Below are positions 19,842 through 30,771 of a stretch of 64,000 nucleotides of DNA, piece after piece. The position numbers and the translations under genes are program-made. Source of the DNA: Cryoendolithus antarcticus (taxonomy: Eukaryota > Ascomycota > Dothideomycetes > Cladosporiales > Cladosporiaceae); contig NAJO01000085.1 in the NCBI GenBank assembly GCA_002077065.1, forward strand, positions 1 through 64,000, given 5' to 3'. The notes beneath the pieces were generated by a model. The model had not been told where the DNA came from. It saw only the letters and a program-made list of their open reading frames with translations, and searched no databases. Each line of letters starts with the position of its first letter. Within the stretch, counting starts at the first letter, position 1.

Positions 19842-21095
19842 TTATCGCAATAAGGTAAATTCCAAAACGATGAAGACAATGTAGGCTGCCAGCATAGCAG
19901 CCCCGGTATACCGCGCCCACCTCGCTCCGTACCATATGCTGAATGTCATCCATACTGTAGACCCAAGCATGACGCCGATCTCGGAGCGATTGATAGAATC
20001 TTCAATCATTTCTCCGTCCGTGGTCATGAATATTATTCCCATGCACAACGTTAGCAGGAAGATGTTACTACCCACGGTGTTGGCAACCATGATTCCCATG
20101 TGGCCCCTGGAACCACTAACTGCGGCGATGAATTTCTCGGGTATGGTGGTTGCAATGGACAGTATGATAATGCCAAAGAGGACATCTGATATCGCAAATT
20201 CGGTGGCCAGCGTCGATGCTGCTTGTGACAGAACATATGCGCTAACGAGGAGTGCAATGAACCCGACGAGAAGGAGCCCAACGTGATATGTAAGGCTATG
20301 CTGTAATGGTCTTTGCGCAGGACTGCCAGGGAGCTCGGTTGCAGGAGAGCCTGGAGAGAACGTCTCTTCACGAGATGATCGAGAAAACACAGGCCTGGTT
20401 GTGTTCTGGGCGTTCCCATTGCCTAGCAACGGTTCCCGCAAATGTTCGACACTTGCGTCTCCTTGCTGGCGCGAAGCAACACTCGCCCTTTTAGGAGGGT
20501 TTCCTTGCGCGTCATCTACTTCAGAATCGCTATCATCGCTGTCGGATAGCTCTGGCGCCGCGATACGCCCTTTGCTAATTGCCCAGGCAATAGAGAAGAC
20601 GTAGATAACAAACAGGCCAATAGAGATGCCACCGAAGGCTTTCCACGCCGTAGGGCGCCCGAAGCTCAAAAGCGCAGCTGCCAGACTGGTTATGGCTACG
20701 AGCAGCAGGGAATACAGCCTCGAACTGCGGTCGAATACAGCCGTTTCATCTTTGTGGAAGAGTAGGCCGAGCGAGAAAGCGCCGAGGATATTGGAAATTG
20801 TCGAACCAACAACATTGCCAAGGGCGAGAGATGGGCGGTGATGAGCGATTGAGAAGACCACGACAGCTAACTACGTCGTAAGTTAACGTAGGCTTCTTCA
20901 TAACGACCAAGACTCCGTTTTTACCTCTTCCCACTCCGCGCCTGCAGTGAGTAGAGCGATGATGGTTTGGGAGACTCCAGTACGCCGTGCAACAATGGCG
21001 GTATGGTCGATGAATTTGTCGGCGCCGAATTCAAGCACAAAGAGTGCACAAACAAAGGATGCAGCGCTGAAGGCGACGACTTCCCCATCCGGCAT
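19842..21095 (-). CDS. Sodium/calcium exchanger family cation antiporter
   Basis: A membrane antiporter of the Ca2+/cation antiporter superfamily, expected to move Ca2+ (or another cation) against Na+, K+ or H+ across a plasma or internal membrane. Two exons, 21095-20925 and 20870-19842 (54-bp intron), give 399 aa. Two Na_Ca_ex repeats are visible. The first has FGADKFIDHTAIVARRTGVS and LTAGAEWEE followed by GNVVGSTISNILGAFSLG. The second has DVLFGIIILSIATTIPEKFI and ANTVGSNIFLLTLCMG. These carry the paired G-N/S-x-x-G-S/x-N alpha-repeat motifs. Between them lies a long, acidic, Ser-rich cytosolic loop (about residues 160-240). The start is the first in-frame ATG. Substrate cannot be told from sequence. 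Confidence 0.87.
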
Positions 21096-22241
21096 GCTGC
21101 ATGGAGGACATGTGCTGCTACGAACGGTCAGTGTTTGGATGCTTATAGTTGTTGTTCTGACTGAGGAACTGCGAAAGCGTATATTACGACGCACAGTACG
21201 GATAGGACGCGAGTCACGTAGCTCTTATTCCTCGACTTCAACACAAATGCGGCCACTAATCCGACGGCGACACCAAGACGGTCATGGCCCTCGCTTGACG
21301 TGTAAGTGTAAATCCGTATACAACAACTCAATAGCCTTGTGTTTCTATACGCGATAGTAAGCAAGATAAGCGGTAATCTACTGCAGTATTAGTCTACTGT
21401 AAGAATGTGACCTTATTTTGATAGTCTTATGTCTCTCCGGCTGCATCCGCAAGGGAACAATGACAATTCCATCGCTTCACATCTCTCCGCGGTGACATCT
21501 CCAGATCTTCCATCTGCCTCAGTCCAACGTGCATGCAAATACCTGCTCGAGCTCGTGCCTAGACAGACACCCATGATGTGGTCGACCCCACCCGCCGCGA
21601 GTCTTGATTTTTGCACCAGTCTCGAGATAGTTAGCGCCGATCAATCGTGCCAAGGTTATTGGTCCCGGTGGCAGCCAGTCCCGTGGACAAGCACTCGATC
21701 ACTACACCTTCGATTGTGCCGGTAAGCGGACACCTTTGCCACTGCTGAGGTCTTGGGAGGTGAAAGACCGTCGTTTGGTATTGTTTTGGACGTGAAGGAC
21801 AGCATTGAGGACATTGTAGTGAACTAGAGGCGAGAGATCAACACACGACACGCCGGGACCGGAGCTGCACTGCGCCGCGAGATCGACATACCATCTACAC
21901 CTCGACGACAGAGTCCAGGAGCGGGAGGAGTGGTGTTTGCCACGAGGCAGAGGACTTGGCGGCATAAACAACATTTCCTCACTTGGAGGATCGAGACGAC
22001 TGCGCATCTGATACTCGACTTTGGACTTCGAGCATACAGGACCGTCGCTATACGCCGCATCACTTCGCAATCGCATTCTGGAGGCCGTGTCAGCAGCGGA
22101 TCAACGACAGCATTCACTGCGCACTGGTCATTCAGGACGATAGCTTTGATTGAGGGAAACATCTCATTACCAGGGCGGTCGCTCAGGACGGTTGAATACA
22201 CTTGCGATCCCTAGCGATAAGCAAGAGCACATAGAGGCAAG
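21096..22241. other. Intergenic, divergent promoters
   Basis: About 1.15 kb between two divergent starts (antiporter and RING protein). No credible exon; it holds both promoters. Confidence 0.45.
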
Positions 22242-23513
22242 ATGTCGTCCACGACCTCTACGGCGAGTGCGCCGAGTACATCGCCAACGCAGACTGGACA
22301 GCCTGGTGGTGGAGGGCCGACGAGCTCTCCATTGCTGTTCTTTGTGGCACTGGGATTCGGCGTGGTCTTCACGAACTTATGGTAGGTTCGGTTGTGGGTA
22401 CAAGTATGGATGCGACCATAACTGACAATTCACTCCAGGATTATTGTCGGCGTCAAGTACTGCTTCCGATACAACCAGCGCAACCGACAGATGCGAGCGA
22501 TGGGCGAGAATGGTGAGCCAATCGATCTATCGCAAATGCCGCGGCCGCACAGGAGGAGGCGGGAGAAGAAGCTCATGTCGATGGAGGATGTGAACGAGCG
22601 CTTCCCACTTACAAAGTACAAGACATGGCGATCTACACGAGAGGCTGAGGGTCTGCCAGCTGCAGGTGGTGTTACTGCTTCATTGAGCCGCCCTGCTAGC
22701 ATCAAGGACGTGCCGAGCAGTCCACTTGCGACCGTCAACGAGCGACAAAGCGAAGACACTGCGCGCCCAACTACAGCACTGAGTATGGCACGAGAAGCAG
22801 CACTCGCAAAGACAACAGGCGGCGAAGAGTGCTCCGCTGCTGCCGCGAGCCCTTCGACACCCGAGAAACAGATGACGCACGACACCACCACCCCAGTAGC
22901 TCCCACGACACCTGCCCACCGCACCTCTCTCGACGATCTCGAGGAAGACGAAGACGACCCAATAGCCACGGCTGCCACTGCGCCGGAACTGCTCGCCAAT
23001 CCTGGCGACTGCTGCGCAATCTGCCTCGACACACTCGAAGATACAGACGACGTCCGTGGACTGACCTGCGGCCACGCCTTCCACGCTGCTTGTGTAGACC
23101 CTTGGCTCACTTCCCGACGGGCGTGCTGCCCGCTGTGTAAAGCAGACTACTACGTGCCGAAAACTCGCTCTGATGCAGAGGAAGCGAGAGCCGCAGCACT
23201 ACTGGGTATGCCAGCGCAGCCGCAAGGCGTATGGATGGGTGGACGTGGCGCGATGCCGTTCCGGCCGAGGATGTTCGTCATGGGACCTATGGGTTTCGCC
23301 GGGCGGGATCGGCCAAGCCCATTCGCTGTGCGGAGGGAAGAACCGATGGAGGGAGAGCCGATGAGGCAGGGTGCTGGTTGGAGAGAGCGGCTGCCGACTG
23401 TGAGGTTACCTGGCGTGTTTGGACGACGAGGGACGCAGGCACAGGTTGGAGCGCCGCAGGGAGTTGACAGGACGCCGGGGGAGCTGGAGGCTGCTAGGAC
23501 GGCGCAGCGGTGA
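22242..23513 (+). CDS. Membrane-anchored RING-H2 finger protein (probable E3 ubiquitin ligase)
   Basis: Exons 22242-22381 and 22439-23513 (57-bp intron splitting a Trp codon) give 404 aa. An N-terminal membrane segment (PLLFFVALGFGVVFTNLW then IIVGVKYCF) is followed by a long polar region and a RING-H2 domain. In the RING-H2 domain CCAICLDTLEDTDDV leads to CGHAFHAACVDPWL and then CCPLCKADYY, supplying the C-C-C-H-H-C-C-C zinc ligands. The C-terminus is Gly/Pro/Arg/Met-rich. By family knowledge such proteins pass ubiquitin from E2 to substrates at an endomembrane; which membrane and which substrate are unknown. Ser/Thr-rich linker sequence before the RING looks disordered. Confidence 0.88.
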
Positions 23514-24756
23514 GGGGATGGGTCGAAAGGGAGGCACTTTGATGACGATTGAGACGCAGCGAAAGCAATGTACTTCTTGTGATTTTGCGTGATTCGATTG
23601 GAGTAAGATAGGACAAGGGTACATTGGCTCTACAGGTCTCTTTTCCCAAATCGTGATTCGCCGTTGTCTGCACTTGCCACGGTGGGCATGAGCAATATCC
23701 TTTTCACTACCCCTACGGCTGCTCACCTGCATGACCCTCAGCCTTGAGCCCAGTACGGAATGCGCATTCCAGTCATCGTTGCCTACAAGATCAGAGTCAG
23801 TGTCCTGTACCAGGTCTTGTTGTTTCGTGATAACAGTGGATAGCGGCTGAGATTTCAGACTCCCTTTTCTAAACATTACGATTGGGCATTTGTCGATGCA
23901 TCGTGGTTCATACGGCTCTTCCTAAGGCTGTATGGGTGATGGAATCTCATCAATGTTGTGCTGCTGGTGCTGGTGCTGCGCTGGAAGAGGAGGAGGGAAA
24001 CTGACCTGAGTAACGAGTTGCTCCAGAGACTCCAACCCAGAGTGTTGGTGGGCGTACCCTTATGGTCTATGGGGTAGCCGTAGTTTCAAGGCATCGTGAG
24101 GGCAGACATGCTATCGCCCCAGCAAGTCGTCCAGAGCCGAGAAAACGTAGCAATCCTAAGTGAAGGCTGACACGTAGGAGTTCCCGATGCTCACAGTGGC
24201 CATGATGCTGCGAGCCAGCTATCTGCGCTTTCCACAGGTCTGTCGCTTCATGTCTTGACAAGTCTCGTACTCGTATGTGCAGACGATTGACCCTCGCACA
24301 TGTTCGGAGCCTTCGTCGAAGAAGTCGAATTCCGAAAGAAGTCGGCGGGTCGGGTCGTGCGTTCTACGCCACAGTGCCACGTTCCTGCATCGTCAAAGCC
24401 ACCTTTCATGATCGCGATGGATCACGGAACTTTCAACGTCTGACGAGCGCGATCTGTAATCGGCCTGCCAACGATGTAAGACTGCCTTCCCACCGTCTAC
24501 TCTTCTCCTATATGTCTGTACATACATGAGCCCCTAGAGACTGGATCGCTCGTTACTTACTAATCCTCACGGATCCTTCCTTTGTTTCCTCTTCTTCCGG
24601 ACACTTGACCACATCCGCAACGGAGCCTGAATAGCCATTGAAACGTGACGTCGACGGCAGTGACTGCTCGGTTTCTCCTTGTAAGCAAATGTGTATAACG
24701 CGATTCCTCTGCAACAGTGCTGACTCTGGACTTGCACAGTTGAGCACTGGACTGAG
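23514..24756. other. Intergenic, ERO1 upstream region
   Basis: About 1.24 kb with no credible gene. The right end is the ERO1 promoter. Overlapping GACGTC (24647-24652) and GTCGAC (24650-24655) palindromes lie about 105 bp before the ERO1 start. Confidence 0.45.
24646..24655. promoter_or_regulatory. ACGT-core site upstream of ERO1 (candidate bZIP/Hac1 site)
   Basis: TGACGTCGAC lies 105 bp before the ERO1 start, preceded directly by ACG, giving two ACGT cores (ACGTGACGT). bZIP factors, including the unfolded-protein-response factor Hac1/XBP1, bind ACGT-core words. ERO1 is a classic target of this response, but the assignment here is inferred. Confidence 0.35.
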
Positions 24757-26634
24757 ATGAAGTCTTCTACGTCCCGCGCTTTCTATCTCGCGGTGTTCGC
24801 CCTCTTCAGCGACCACTGCTTGGTCCGCGCGGCTGCTGCAACACCTTCGCAAGCAAGTCCAGATGTCTGCGCTGTAAGTCCTACCTCTCTTGCTTGCAAA
24901 ACGCGAACACATCTCATATCCTTCCAGTTCGAACCCAAGGCCAAAGTCTCGGACGCATGTGCCTCCTACGCCGATCTCGATCAGCTGAACACACGACTTC
25001 ATCCTTATGTCCGGAGTCTAGCAAATAACACCGACTTCTTCTCCTACTACCGACTGAATCTGTACGATAAACAATGCCCGTTTTGGAGCGATGAGAACGG
25101 GCTATGTGGGAACATAGCATGTGCAGTAACCACGATTGAGAACGAGGGAGACATACCAGATATCTGGAAGGCGGAGGAGCTTAGTCGATTGGAGGGCCCG
25201 AAGGCGAAGCATCCACCTAGAAAGGAGCAACGAGAACTACAGAGACCCTTACAGGGCGAGCTGGGCGATGGTGTGGGCGAAAGCTGCGTAGTGGAGTATG
25301 ATGATGAGTGTGACGAGAGGGACTATTGCGTGCCCGAAGACGAGGGCGCTGGCACCAAGGGCGACTATGTGAGTCTGAATGACAACCCAGAGAGGTTCAC
25401 TGGGTACTCTGGAGAAGGCGCACACCAGGTGTGGGATGCGATATACCGGGAGAACTGCTTTTCGAAGCCTGGAGCCACCAAGAGCCAAAGCGCCAGCCCT
25501 CCCAATTCGGACCCCCTCTCGCCCTTCTCGCAGAACCAGGCGCAGGCGGCAATGGACTTTAAGCAAGTCATGAAAGCACATGATCGACAACAGGCTCAGT
25601 CTGCGGGCGCAGCAGAGGATGGGCCAGACTTCGAAGACGAGTGCCTCGAGAAGCGAGTCTTCCATCGCGTGATCTCCGGCATGCACACTTCCATCTCCAC
25701 GCATCTTTGCTACGACTACCTCAACCAGACCACTGGCGAGTGGGGTCCGAATCTGCAATGCTATAAAGACCGACTGCACCGTAAGCCAGAGCGAATCTCG
25801 AATCTGTACTTCAACTACGCTTTTCTGTTGCGAGCAGTGGGCAAGCTTCGCGACTACGTACAAGACTACACTTTCTGTACTGGCGACACTGTGCAAGACG
25901 CGAGGACGAAAAAGATGATCACCGTGCTTGCGGACGCTATACCGGCAGGACCGAAGATCTTCGACGAGAGTGTCATGTTCACTGATCATACCTTGACTGG
26001 TGTGGAGTTGAAGGAAGACTTTCGCAATCGCTTCAGGAACGTCAGTCGCATCATGGATTGCGTGGGCTGCGATAAGTGCCGCCTGTGGGGTAAGCTACAA
26101 ACGAACGGATTCGGCACTGCGTTAAAGGTCTTGTTCGAATTCGGACACGGCGATGTCGGACAGGAGAAGCCGCTCCTGAGACGTACTGAGCTTGTCGCAC
26201 TGATCAATACGCTGGACAAGACCAGCTCTGCGCTCAAGGCACTGGAGTACTTCCGTGCAGCTGTCGAGGCTGAGACGACTGGTGTTGAGGCGCCCGCGTC
26301 CTCGGCTGCACCGGTCAGCTCGCCTTCGGAATCTTCGAGCGCATTGCCGGATCTGGATGACCTAGACGACTTCGAGACCTTCGAGGAGCGGCAGCATCAG
26401 GACGAGGAGGAGACTGTCATGTCAGTCCTCAAGCAGGAGCTCAGTACAGTGTATCTCGCCATGATCTTCGTGCTCAAGTCTTGGGTGACACTGCCGAAAA
26501 GATTGGCCGAGATCGCGTTTATCGAGGTCTGGAGGCTTCTGGCGTTCTGGCTCGGCCAGCCTGTGCCAGAGAGAGTGTTCGATCTGCAGTTCCCGACTGA
26601 GAAGGACCTCTTCCCGGAGAGAAGAGAGCTGTGA
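24757..26634 (+). CDS. ERO1: ER oxidoreductin ERO1
   Basis: ERO1 is a FAD thiol oxidase on the lumenal side of the ER that re-oxidises protein disulfide isomerase using O2, driving disulfide formation. Exons 24757-24873 and 24928-26634 (54-bp intron) give 607 aa. Residues 1-26 form a signal peptide (hydrophobic FYLAVFALF core). The shuttle cysteines are in CGNIAC (99-104) and the active-site set in CVGCDKC (417-423). FAD-site and fold markers include NPERFTGYSGEGAHQVWDAI, HTSISTHLCYDYL and GKLQTNGFGTALKVLFEFG. An extra Ser/Gln-rich insert at about 220-275 is usual in fungi. The C-terminal part has a hydrophobic stretch (LSTVYLAMIFVLKSWVTLP), comparable to the yeast membrane-associating tail. 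Confidence 0.95.
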   Translation: MKSSTSRAFYLAVFALFSDHCLVRAAAATPSQASPDVCAVSPTSLACKTRTHLISFQFEPKAKVSDACASYADLDQLNTRLHPYVRSLANNTDFFSYYRLNLYDKQCPFWSDENGLCGNIACAVTTIENEGDIPDIWKAEELSRLEGPKAKHPPRKEQRELQRPLQGELGDGVGESCVVEYDDECDERDYCVPEDEGAGTKGDYVSLNDNPERFTGYSGEGAHQVWDAIYRENCFSKPGATKSQSASPPNSDPLSPFSQNQAQAAMDFKQVMKAHDRQQAQSAGAAEDGPDFEDECLEKRVFHRVISGMHTSISTHLCYDYLNQTTGEWGPNLQCYKDRLHRKPERISNLYFNYAFLLRAVGKLRDYVQDYTFCTGDTVQDARTKKMITVLADAIPAGPKIFDESVMFTDHTLTGVELKEDFRNRFRNVSRIMDCVGCDKCRLWGKLQTNGFGTALKVLFEFGHGDVGQEKPLLRRTELVALINTLDKTSSALKALEYFRAAVEAETTGVEAPASSAAPVSSPSESSSALPDLDDLDDFETFEERQHQDEEETVMSVLKQELSTVYLAMIFVLKSWVTLPKRLAEIAFIEVWRLLAFWLGQPVPERVFDLQFPTEKDLFPERREL

Positions 26635-27421
26635 TGGAGCATTTTCGGGAGTACATACATGTCCTTGTGCATAGCGGAACGGGAAGCATTACGAGCATAG
26701 CAAGTTGATCACATTTGTACTACCAACGTCGATGTCACATATCGTGTAGGTGACGGTCTTCCCATCGCGGTCCCTTTCCGCCAGTGACATGTCATTGAGC
26801 CCTAATGATGAGCCTCATGTTCGGCAGCCAACGCCGGGACTCGGAATCCAGTCGATCCGATCTTGTCAAGTACATCGACTTCACCTCCCACACCACATCC
26901 CGAACGACGCAGCCAGTCCAATCGGTACATCGCGGCGCCCACATTGCCCATGTATACGCACGACTTCGGCCTTTGCTTACCCTCGTGCGGCTTGTTACCG
27001 CCCTGGCTTGCCTGGTGCTACTTCGCCTAATGCTGAAGTCTGGACTCCACAGCCAAGCATAGCCAAGGCGCGGCAGCCCACACCACGCGACGGTAAGCTC
27101 TGCGTTATGTACCATGTGGCGGCGGGGTTCGTCCGGGGGAGTCGAGGCCGGGAGTTGGTTGTGTGCTGTGGGCTGTGAGAGCATAAGATTGGTTGTGCGC
27201 TGTCGCGTGAGAAGCAGCCAAGTTGGTGTTTGTTTGCGCATTTTGGAGATTGTTGATCGAGTGTTGAGCCAAGCAACACTGATCCACGCGGGACAGTACG
27301 ACCGAGAGTCAAAGCGTGATACGAGATAGAGGATTGTCAGGGGTTGTACGACGATAAAATCTGGACAGTCGATTGTGCATACCGACTTCGCGAATACACA
27401 CTCACGTCCATCGGATAAATC
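26635..27421. other. Intergenic, MFS transporter upstream region
   Basis: About 790 bp. A long minus-strand frame (26792-27682) crosses it and runs antisense through the first MFS exons; composition and lack of conserved features argue against it being a gene. Confidence 0.45.
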
Positions 27422-29334
27422 ATGGCTTCGCCGGATTCGTCGACGCATCGCGTACCTAATGAAAAGCACCATGTCAGTGGAATCGAAGAGACTGCGCACG
27501 AGGCTGCGGAGCGTGGCCACGCTGCCACTGATAGGTATGTCGAAATCGCAGCTGGTGGCCAATTGGTCTAGCAATGTGCTGACTGCATCGAAGATATGGA
27601 AATGCGCTTGTCCACTTCGACCCAGTCGCTGAGCGCAAGCTCCGGCTGAAGATCGATTTGATGATTGTACCGACTGTGGCACTGCTGTACCTATTCTGCT
27701 TCATCGATCGTATGTATCAGCGCTTCCACGACCCTGTCGCACCACTGGGATACTGACATACATTAGGCGCTAATATCGGTAACGCGAAGCTCGCGGGTCT
27801 CGAGAAGGAGCTCCACATGACCGGCTACGATTACAATATCGTCCTTTCGTGCTTCTACATCAGCTACATTCTCTTCGAGATCCCGGCGAACATGCTCTGC
27901 AAGAAGATCGGCCCTGGATGGTTCATTCCAGGCACCACTCTGCTATTTGGCATCTGTAGCTTTGGTGGGACCCTCCCGTACAGGTTGACCCTTCTAATAA
28001 ACCCTCTAACGACGATCTAGGAACCGCATTTGTGCACAACTTCTCAGCGATGTGCGGTGTGCGCTTCGTTCTAGGCATCTTCGAAGCTGGCATGCTCCCT
28101 GGTATTGCGTACTATCTCTCACGCTGGTATCGCCGCAGTGAGCTCGCCTTCCGCCTGTCTCTGTACATCGTCATGGCACCACTCGCAGGCGCCTTTGGAG
28201 GTCTACTGGCATCTGGCATTCTGAAGCTCGAAAGTGTCGGGTCGCTGCATAGCTGGCGAATGATCTTCGTGATCGAGGGTATCATTACCTGCGGTTTGGC
28301 GATCATTGGCTTCTTCACCCTTACAGACCGACCGGCGACGGCAAATTGGCTTACTCAGGAAGAGCGTGACCTCGCAATTGCCAGAGTCAAGTCAGAACGT
28401 GTTGGCACGACCGAGGTGCTTGACAAGATCGACACGGCCAAGATGTTGAAGGGCATATTCAGTCCCATGACCCTTCTCACCTCCTTCATCTTCCTGCTGG
28501 ATAACGTTACAGTGCAAGGCCTAGCTTTCTTCCTGCCTACGATCGTCCGCACGATCTACCCGAAGAATACCGTCGTCTCGCAGCAGCTTCGAACTGTGCC
28601 GCCTTACATCGTCGGCGCTTTCTTCACCGTGCTCGTGCCATTCGCTTCGTGGCGGCTGGACAATCGGACCTGGCTTTTCATCCTGAGCGCTCCTTTTAGT
28701 AAGTAGATCATGGCATACGTGGAAAGAATCGTCACTGATTATCCGATAGTGATGACTGGATACATCATGTTCCTGGCTTCGACCGAAGCTCAGGTTCGAT
28801 ATGGCGCAACCTTCTTGATCACCACGGGAGCATTCTCGTTCGGTGCGCTCACGAACGCGCAAGTATCTGCGAATGTTGTGTCAGATACCGCAAGAGCGGC
28901 TGCCATCGGAACGAACGTAATGTTCGGCAACATTGGTGGCCTGATATCGACCTGGGCTTTGTAAGTCACTCGTATGATGGAAGGGTTGAGCTTGGCTGAC
29001 AAGAAATTAGCTTGCCTTTCGACACTCCAAACTACCATATCGGTAACGGCCTCAACCTAGCCACCGCGACTGTCATCCTGCTATTGAGCATTGGGATGTA
29101 CTTCTTCGTCAAGTGAGTCGATGCCGCAAATTTGAGCGCCATTGGTACCGTGACTGACAACCGCGCCACAGGATGGATAACAAGAAGCGCGAAAGCAAAG
29201 ACATCGACTCTGAGCTCGACGGTCTCAGCGATAAAGCGATTCAAGATCTGGATTGGAAGCACCCTGCTTTCCGGTGAGTAGCGTTCGTCACGACAAGGCA
29301 ACTCATGCTAACACCATCCAGATGGCGCGCCTGA
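27422..29334 (+). CDS. MFS transporter, anion:cation symporter (Dal5/Tna1-like) family
   Basis: A 12-helix plasma-membrane transporter of the ACS group, which in fungi takes up organic anions such as allantoate, nicotinate, pantothenate or biotin precursors. Eight exons: 27422-27534, 27594-27709, 27767-27964, 28021-28698, 28750-28960, 29011-29112, 29172-29273 and 29322-29334, giving 510 aa. Key pieces are the first helix MIVPTVALLYLFCFIDR, then ANIGNAKLAGLEKEL, NIVLSCFYISYILFEIPANM, GVRFVLGIFEAGMLPGIAYYL and SWRMIFVIEGIIT, all ACS hallmarks. The C-terminal tail ends DLDWKHPAFRWRA. Seven introns are 50-59 bp. The last coding exon is only 13 nt. Substrate cannot be read from sequence. Confidence 0.92.
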
Positions 29335-29896
29335 TCTATCCCTCAGTCCCATTTCAATACATGTCATGATCAGATTGGAAAGAATGAATCTGAGGCAGGC
29401 AGGGTATCAGGCGTGTGTGTATATACCAATATATGTATGACCAAGCAAGTTACAAGTTGAGTATTTCCGCGCTGCTGGGCTGTCTGCACGCTTGCGATGC
29501 CTCTGAGGGCTTGATACCTATACACTTCCGCAGACTTCGCACAGGACGGACGTAGCTCAGTGGCAAGGCGTCTAGCTAGCTGAACACAAGCAGGGCTGCG
29601 AGTGCCAGTAAGTCAGGGAGGGGTAGACCACCACGTACCTCGTGTTCCCCAAATGACAGTCTCATGGGAGAATCAGGTACGGCGACACCTTCCTGATGCG
29701 TATCATACTAGCGCGAGACGTTTCAGACGTTAAGAGGAGTAGATATTGGAGCAACAGAGGCTCGTCGCCTTCAGACTGACTTGGCAGGTGTAGGTTCTAA
29801 CAGCGTCCGACTGAGAGGGTTGATCATGTGACATGAACGACTGACAGCCAAGGAAGTGCCAAATAGCGGGAACAGTCTAACGGTCCGACAGATGTC
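29335..29896. other. Intergenic between convergent genes
   Basis: About 560 bp. A short stretch near 29548-29570 resembles a tRNA 5' half (A-box-like TAGCTCAGTGG) but no B box follows. No gene seen. Confidence 0.4.
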
Positions 29897-30771
29897 TCAC
29901 TCGTGGCGGTACGACGACCGATCTTGATAAGGCAGATCGTAATCGGGATACTCGATCTCGCGAGGAGATCCATTAGTTGTTCGTTCGAGTTCTTCTTCCT
30001 CCGCCTTGCGTGCTAATACATCTAGCATGCCCAAATTCACTGGGCGGAGATCACCAATCTGGTCGTGCTTTCGAGACCAGGTAGCAAGCAAGTGAATGGA
30101 ATCGTTCTCGTTTGGCGCGTAGCGTTCGCCGTCGTATATCAATACCTCCATACTGCTGACTGTTCTGATGAATGAGAATAGAGGTAGCTGCTGTGCGAGT
30201 AAACCGTAAGCCTTCTTCACGTCCTTCGAGCTTACAAGGAACACTCGGAGCGTCGTCTGCTGCAGCTTGTCAAGTTTCGTCACCGCGGCTGTCAGCCATG
30301 AGTAATGTGCTCTGACTTCGGAATCAACGCAATGAGGTATGCAATAGCGACGCTGAGTGTAGACAACGAGGAGGTCTGCCGTAAAGACCGTACTATTACG
30401 CGCACTGACTGGCGGGCCGTCTGTATTCTGGCGAATTGCCATACTGTGATGATCGGACAGGTGAAGTGAGCAGTTCTGGAGGAACCGTCCGTCAAATTCG
30501 GCTTTCAGTTGGCGATTGACAAGGCGAAGAGCAGGTGCGGGAGTGCAGACCTTCCATATGTGGCCGCTTTGACTGGCGTCAGGATGAATTGTGATTTCAG
30601 GGAGGCAGTCGTAGATTTGGTCACTAGTAGTTGTTAGCAGCGCGGTTGTGTCATGACGTTCAACAAACTGTCTCACCGCAGCTCGCGAGGCAAGGCGAGT
30701 AGTCCGGAGAAGATCGTAGGCTCAGTAGTGTCGGTGGAAGTGTATTGTTGGGGTTCAGATCTGAGGCTCAT
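29897..30771 (-). CDS. LPxELR (F-box-like/2EXR) protein, tandem copy 1
   Basis: Two exons, 30771-30677 and 30623-29897 (53-bp intron), give 273 aa. Exon 1 encodes a short polar leader and the motif SGLLALPRELR; the intron splits the last Arg codon and exon 2 continues DQIYDCLPEI. LPxELRxxIYxxL is the core of fungal F-box-like/2EXR proteins, a large lineage-expanded family of unknown function. The rest is mixed alpha/beta without a known domain, ending in an acidic, Tyr-rich tail. Two relatives with the same intron position lie downstream on the same strand. A role as substrate receptor is possible by analogy with F-box proteins, not shown. Confidence 0.82.

Noticed and set aside
25249..25989. 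246-codon minus-strand frame inside ERO1
   Set aside because: Fully antisense to conserved ERO1 sequence; a shadow frame.
26792..27682. 296-codon minus-strand frame
   Set aside because: It runs antisense through the first two MFS exons, starts at no conserved Met context and has no family resemblance.
29545..29630. tRNA-like start (GGACGTAGCTCAGTGGC)
   Set aside because: There is an A-box-like word, but no B box (GGTTCGA-type) follows at the right distance and no acceptor stem or anticodon arm pairs.
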